DNA from: Arenicola marina
Lineage: Eukaryota; Annelida; Polychaeta; Arenicolidae
Direction: 5' to 3'
Length of the DNA: 64,000 nt
Assembly: GCA_964019135.1 (NCBI GenBank)
Contig: OZ025248.1
Location: 12,469,574 to 12,533,573 of the forward strand
Shown: one piece after another, positions 59,021 to 64,000 of the stretch
Layout: the number at the start of each line of letters is the position of its first letter
Position numbering within the stretch: the first letter of the stretch is position 1
Notes under the pieces: generated by a model
Databases searched by the model: none
What the model saw: the letters and a program-made list of their open reading frames with translations, nothing else
Told to the model about the DNA's origin: nothing
Position numbers and translations under genes: made by a program

Positions 59021-59990
59021 ATATCATACTTGGACCATTGTATTGTGTACTTTTATATTGTGCCCTGTTGATGTTTGTTCCCTGCTTTGGCGAAGCAGAA
59101 ATATCCATATTAGGTCTTAGCTATGCTCACGGTACAGGACGATACAGTAATGATATCCCGATATGTACATATCGCAATAATGTTGGTTATGTAAACGTGT
59201 GAAACACACATGCAGCTAGTGTAGAATAGTGTTATGTTTAGACTTTATTAAATGTGTGAAAGCAAAGTGATTATCAAATTTTAGGGGAAAACACATATTT
59301 AACTCGCATATCAGTATATATCAAAATAAGGACAGTATGTTACAAAATGTACTTCATATGTAAGGTATTCTCCAAGCTACTCTTGCACCCCCCAGTCTGT
59401 CGAAACTGACCTCTGTATCATTGGTATTTTCGAACGTTACGCCAAATCGACGAAAGACAAGTCCCCCCATACACACACACACACCTCACCCCCCCCCCCC
59501 GCCCCCTACCCCCCTTACCCTCAGAACAACAAGTGTGATATGTTGTCTTATATCTGGGTTATGCTGAGATATCGATGTGTTGATCATGTGATTATGAGTT
59601 ACATTAAAGGTTTCAGTATAGCGTTATATCGCGCTGTGGGAACCGCGCCGACTGTCCGTGGCTGGTGAGGAGGTGATAGCCACGGCCACCGATAACATGT
59701 TATCAGACCGCGTGGTCATCTGCCGCCTTCCCAAGGCACGTGAGCGCAAGGTAAATGCAGGTCGCCCCCCCCCCCCCTACACCCTCTCATCCCACACCGA
59801 TAGTAAGAATTTAGAACGCAATGCCCCCCGTCCCCCCACCTTTATTTTTTAAAGTCGTCCACGATGTAGGTGCAATGGGCATGAGCCCATGGCATTTGTT
59901 CATCCGGTTACTTTCTAAGCTAGCAACTCTGGAATATGACTGGAGGGATGTTCTCGCGATCTGCCCATCCTGAAAAAATTCCTCAAATTA
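59021..59990. other. intergenic, nothing recognised
   Basis: Contains a CA/C-run patch at 59465-59515. No gene was recognised. Confidence 0.45.
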
Positions 59991-59994
59991 GTGT

Positions 59995-60306
59995 ATTGGG
60001 GGGGGGGGAATTGGTGTTCCCAGATCACGAAGAATAAGTTTCTTTATTCCCAGGTCACGAAGAATTAAAAAGGATACTCCCTGTACACATAGGAAGGGCG
60101 GATACAGGATATACATTAGTGATTTCCCGATTCACGGTTATTTAATATGAAAATTCTAAGTTCACGATTAATGAAAATCTTTGTGTATTCAGACCAGTTC
60201 CCAGTTCCCAGTTTACGAAGACTTATTTGCCTGAATCCCAGTTCACGGTGAACTGAATACCCCATTCCCGAAGAACGGAAATGCCCCTAGCCCCCCCCCC
60301 CCCCTG
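59995..60306 (+). mobile_element. dispersed element copy 2, bounded by G-run and C-run
   Basis: Same order as 9868-10205: G-run, TTCCCAGATCACGAAGAATA, CCCAGGTCACGA, GGAAGGGCGGATAC, ATTCACGGTTATTTAATAT, CCCAGTTCACGGTGAA and a C-run. It is diverged and ungapped over most of its length. Confidence 0.75.
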
Positions 60307-60765
60307 TATTCCGTGTCATATGTACCTCCTAAAATAACTGCATAGCGCAACAGACGCCCGAGTGGCACCCATTAGGATGGCACATTTAGCAAACAAACCT
60401 AATTACCACCCACTGATTAGAATTTGATCCACTGGAGATAAACGAGAATACCCGACCGCATGGCTCTTATTGAACTTGGCACAAAATAACGACCATATCT
60501 AATCCATATACACAGACCTCTTGCCTTGTATTATAATTAAATATCACATATTGCCAAAATTCAAATCTATCTACTTTGCTAACCTACACTAATGCAAAGT
60601 AAAAAAAAAGTATTCGTGCTAGCAAATTTAGCAAAACATATTGCCTTATATTTCCATTTTATAGTTCATAAAAAATATAGGGCTTTCCTTCGCCCCGTTT
60701 TAACACAAGTACACGCTTGACAAATGTAACTCGAACAGCCACTTAGCAATAGGGCAATCGACACC
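60307..60765. other. intergenic / distal promoter of the partial PGRP gene
   Basis: AT-rich. No gene was recognised. Confidence 0.4.
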
Positions 60766-60769
60766 ATAT

Positions 60770-60788
60770 TGACCTTGGGCTGACCTTG
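60770..60788 (-). promoter_or_regulatory. paired nuclear-receptor half-sites (AAGGTCA direct repeat)
   Basis: TGACCTTG occurs at 60770-60777 and 60781-60788, so the minus strand reads CAAGGTCA twice in direct orientation, 11 bp apart. This is the extended half-site of ERR/NR5A-type receptors. It is 25-45 bp upstream of the TATA box, with an inverted CCAAT (ATTGG) at about 60798-60802. Function is inferred. Confidence 0.5.
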
Positions 60789-60812
60789 CGCCCTGCGATT
60801 GGTCTGATGCCT

Positions 60813-60818
60813 TTATAA
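60813..60818 (+). promoter_or_regulatory. TATA box of the partial PGRP gene
   Basis: TTATAA at 60813-60818, 60 bp before the ATG at 60878. The predicted start of transcription is near 60843. Confidence 0.65.
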
Positions 60819-60877
60819 GCAGCTTGTGCGAGGGCTGATAAGACATTTGCGAAGAAAAACTACACTGAAAAGTCGAC

Positions 60878-60986
60878 ATGCTGTTGTTCTTGGCTGTAAC
60901 CGTGTGTTTGGCATACTCCGTGACAGGCCAAGCCGCTGGCACCTGTCTTTGTCTGACGGGCAACGCAGTCAATGTTCGTGATGCAC
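60878..60986 (+). CDS. partial PGRP, exon 1
   Basis: Signal peptide plus CLCLTGNAVNVRDA. The donor is GTAAGT and the exon ends in phase 1. The open frame running on to 61339 is intron read-through. Confidence 0.9.
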
Positions 60987-63430
60987 GTAAGTCAGGAGGA
61001 AAAACGCTGAATATGAGTCTTACAATTGGGGAGAAAAGAAATATTCATAAACCCTGTAAAGATACGTTAACAAACAGGTGGAAGTTAAATCCGGCATCTG
61101 ACGATTCTGACTGGACGACTGATTGCCCTGTTCAACTGGGTGTTCAGTGTTTAGACGCTATGTATCCGGATTGGTTAATAAATCTGTACACTTTGTGGCG
61201 CGCTGTACTTAACAGCTCGAATGTAACAAATGGAGCTGATGTTTGTTCGCCTCAGCTGCGTAATACTTCAGAGCAACCAAATGAATATTTACAAACTGGT
61301 TGTTACAATGTTTACAAAGTCGACCCACAATCCATTTAGGCCCACGAAAACTGGTTTCGTACGTTCTGTAATGCTGAACTGAAGTAAGCATCGACATAAA
61401 CCACGCTTCCAATTTCACCTGCAAATAGAGAATAAATATTGTTTACAACGCTATTTAGGCCGCTAAAGCGGGGTTTATTCCGACTTATAATGATAAACGA
61501 GCATTAAGGTATGTAATTATGGGAGAGTCCAAGCAATATTTTCGACTATCAGACCGGTCACTGATACGATAAGTGTGGCCATGGAATTCCGCTTATTTTG
61601 GTGGCCGTATCAAGTGTCATGTGCATTGCGCTAACGACTATTGATGGCTTAGTATTGAGCAAATTATGGGTTCCCGCCAATGTTACAGTGATTGGCAGTG
61701 GCAGCGTGGTTTGTGGGTTCCAGCTAATGTTACAGTGATTGGCAGTGGCAGCGGGGTTTGTGGGTTCCAGCTAATGTTACAGTGATTGGCAGTGGCAGCG
61801 TGGTTTGTGGGTTCCAGCTAATGTTACGGAGATTGGCAGTGGCAGCGTGGTTTGTGGGTTCCAGCTAATGTTACAGTGATTGGCAGTGGCAGCGTGGTTT
61901 GTGGGTTCCAGCTAATGTTACGGTGATTGGCAGTGGCAGCGTGGTTTGTGGGTTCGAGCTCATGTTACGGTGATTGGCAGTGGCAGCGCGACTTGTGGGT
62001 TCCAGCTAATGTTACGGTGATTGGCAGTGGCAGCGCGACTTGTGGGTTCCAGCCAATGTTACAGTGATTAGCAGTGGCAGCGTGGTTTGTGGGTTCCAGC
62101 CAATGTTACAGTGATTAGCAGTGGCAGCGTGGTTTGTGGGTTCCAGCCAATGTTACAGTGATTGGCAGTGGCAGCGTGGTTTGTGGGTTCCAGCCAATGT
62201 TACGGTGATTTGCAGTGAGAGCGTAGTTTTAGGTTGCAGCCTGTGGTACGGTGATGTGGTTTGTGGATTCCCGTCTGTGGTACAGTGATGTGGTTTGTGG
62301 GTTCCAAACTGTGGTAGGCCTACATTGATGTGGTTTGTGGGTTGCAGCCTGTGGAAATGTGATTGGCAGTGGCAACAGCGGAGCGTGCTACACAGCCCTG
62401 GGTGGGTCGGTGACCTGTGACCTCAGCGGCACCACCTACACCTGGTGGCAGGTGGACTTCGGCGGCACCGTGAGTAGCTGTAGGGCCAGGGTTCACCGTG
62501 GGGGGGGGGGGGCGGCATATCTGGACCATTGCTAACGAACACGCCTCACGGGAAGACTTGCAGCAATGCTCTCCAAACAACACGTTTCAGAACGGGATGG
62601 CCTTGTGATTGGTGTCGCCCTCTGGCGAATATATCCTACATATTAGCGCCAGTGACGGTTTTAAAACGAGAGCGCAAATCCCGTTCAACCCGATAATATC
62701 AATCACTCGCTAACTAATGGTTTTTAAAACATTTTTGACCTATGTGTCACCAGAAAAGTAAGTTCCAAGGCGACCCGCATACCTGTCAAATAAACAAAAA
62801 TGAGAGTATGCGTGGGCCACTTAAGGGCTTTAAAACCAAGTATTTTAATGGATTTGCCGGGGAATATTGTTTATTCCGGTAGACTGACCCCGGCTCCAAG
62901 CTATATATGAGGAAAACCTCACTTTATCCTTTATGTCGTCCTAATCATTGATGTGAACGTTTCCTCTTGCCAGCCTGGCTGGATCGCCAACACCTATCTT
63001 AGCAACGAGCCCACCACCCGGTGCGCAGGTAAGACAGACACGCCATGTAACCAGGAGGTGCCACATACAATTACAGGAGTTAAAACGAATAATTTGAGGC
63101 GGTCATTCACATGAGAAATCGTTATTGACAACCTCTTGAAATTAATGACGTCTACCAGACATGCCAAAGCATCAAGAAGCCCAACGTTGGCTCTTTGAAC
63201 GTTGAACTAGTAATTTCATAGCCCGTCACCGTTTTGTTAACACTTTGCCACGCCCTGATTTTCAAAGATGTTTGTGTCCTGTTTGATATCAATGACATCG
63301 TGACAGTGTCCGTAACAACAACATGATGGCGCTCTTTGCAGGTTGTGACGGTGTAAACATCGTCAGTCGTGCCGAGTGGGGCGCCCGGGCCCCGACCAGC
63401 ACCACATCCATGCCCAAGCCAGTCCCCATG
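60878..63430 (+). CDS. secreted PGRP with one SH3b domain, 5' part (runs off window)
   Basis: Four exons (60878-60986, 62348-62469, 62974-63028, 63342-63430) join to 375 nt and 125 aa. They give a signal peptide (MLLFLAVTVCLAYSVTG), one SH3b (CLCLTGNAVNVRDA, CGNVIGSGNSGACYT, YTWWQVDFGGT, GWIANTYLSNEPTTRC) and the PGRP start GCDGVNIVSRAEWGARAPTS. Exon sizes and phases equal those of the 46492 gene, so it is a tandem duplicate. The zinc-ligand exons should lie beyond 64000 (exon 5 about 97 nt next), so catalytic competence cannot be judged here. Intron 1 holds a 47-bp array derived from the exon 2 boundary. Confidence 0.88.
61660..62347 (+). repeat. minisatellite, 47-bp unit, about 12 copies plus degenerate units, acceptor-bearing
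   Basis: The unit is GTGGTTTGTGGGTTCCAG followed by CTAATGTTACAGTGATTGGC and AGTGGCAGC. The real exon 2 boundary (TTTGTGGGTTGCAG, then CCTGTGGAAATGTGATTGGC) is the terminal member of the series. Intermediate, degraded units occupy 62220-62340. Confidence 0.92.
62348..62469 (+). CDS. partial PGRP, exon 2
   Basis: CGNVIGSGNSGACYT ... YTWWQVDFGGT. It is 122 nt with acceptor GTGGGTTGCAG and donor GTGAGT. Confidence 0.92.
62974..63028 (+). CDS. partial PGRP, exon 3
   Basis: PGWIANTYLSNEPTTRCA; 55 nt, donor GTAAGA, ending in phase 1. Confidence 0.9.
63342..63430 (+). CDS. partial PGRP, exon 4
   Basis: GCDGVNIVSRAEWGARAPTS and then TTSMPKPVPM. It is 89 nt with donor GTAACG. Confidence 0.92.
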
Positions 63431-64000
63431 GTAACGAGATTTATTCATATCACGCACATAAACTTATTCACAGTTGGAGCCGATCATGGAGATGCCGTGC
63501 TGACCAGGAGGCGACCTAAGGGGGGGGGGGGTAGCAGGGTCCCCCCCTCCCTTGGGAACTTGAACATACACTGTAAAAATCGGGAACCCCCGCCCCCCCC
63601 CCCCCTCCCGGTCGCAAGTTTTCAGAGAGCAACCCCCCGTTTGCAAATGTCTAGATCCGCTCTTAACCGGTCGCAAACCGTGAATCTACTCCAAAGCAGG
63701 TTCAACGGTGGCGTTGCTATGGGCTAGTAAGCCGTGGAAACCGGTATCAGAGACGGAGCTTTCGGGGGTTCTGCACGCCCAGTCGAATTAACGAGCATGC
63801 CTTAGACAAAAATATCCAAACATACATATAAAACCTTTCGTGAGCATGTTCATGTGAATATTATATCAGGCACCTGAACAAAACAGAATTGAAATGCTAT
63901 ATTCGTGCTGTAATTGCATACAATGTTTTATAACGACATTACAAAAGGATCGCCATAGAATACTCTTTGGGCAGAATCTGTGTATTAATCATCATCGTCT
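63431..64000. other. intron 4 of the partial PGRP gene, with dispersed repeat
   Basis: 63515-63690 holds a G-run, a C-run and CGGTCGCAAGTTTTCAGAGA, resembling 40780-40860. The next PGRP exon was not found before the window end. Confidence 0.5.

Noticed and set aside
60987..61339. Continuation of the PGRP exon 1 frame to 153 aa
   Set aside because: A consensus donor (GTAAGT) at 60987 and the paralogue structure show this is intron; the read-through has no SH3b similarity.

Overview
This is a eukaryotic window, probably from a lophotrochozoan invertebrate and most likely a mollusc. The evidence is small GT-AG exons with conserved phases, CR1/Nimb/RTE-like LINE remnants, tRNA-derived SINEs, and genes that fuse SH3b domains to an animal peptidoglycan recognition protein (PGRP) amidase domain. 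I recall that fusion from molluscan innate-immune repertoires; no search was possible. No bacterial features, rRNA genes or CRISPR arrays were seen.

The core is a cluster of three PGRP genes rebuilt here exon by exon. (1) A minus-strand gene at 35897-10512 has 13 coding exons and encodes 443 aa: signal peptide, three SH3b domains, a proline-rich linker and a PGRP/amidase_2 domain. (2) A plus-strand gene at 46492-58989 has 7 exons and encodes 266 aa: signal peptide, one SH3b domain and a PGRP domain. (3) A plus-strand gene starts at 60878; its first four exons are present and it runs off the right edge. Homologous exons keep the same sizes (122, 55, 89, 97 and 206 nt) and phases, so the models support each other. 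Genes 1 and 2 keep the residues expected of zinc-dependent N-acetylmuramoyl-L-alanine amidases (His, Tyr, His, Thr, Cys).

Other content: a single-exon orphan seven-transmembrane receptor on the minus strand (5932-4817); LINE fragments at 2.4-3.5, 6.6-8.1, 39.1-39.6 and 42.7-45.0 kb; two tRNA-derived SINEs inside introns of gene 1; three short elements with terminal inverted repeats (36.9, 41.1 and 52.8 kb); and a dispersed element bounded by G-runs and C-runs, in two copies (9.9 and 60.0 kb).

The striking property is tandem repetition. About 37 percent of the window (roughly 23.6 kb) is minisatellite with units of 10, 15, 18, 21, 27, 30, 34, 38, 39, 42, 44, 47, 50 and 52 bp. About 60 percent of gene 1 is such arrays, and every intron of gene 1 longer than about 1.8 kb, except the first, carries at least one large array between short exons (intron 2 carries two). 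Four arrays are not random satellite: they are tandem amplifications of an exon-intron boundary of the PGRP gene they sit in. They multiply splice donors (14.65-14.86 kb and 57.1-58.4 kb) or splice acceptors plus the first codons of an SH3b exon (17.0-20.3 kb and 61.7-62.3 kb). The two donor arrays have units of 39 and 42 bp, divisible by three, so alternative donor use would lengthen the protein in 13- or 14-residue steps without a frameshift. Two other short arrays repeat the CRE palindrome TGACGTCA, one in intron 4 of gene 1 and one just upstream of gene 2.
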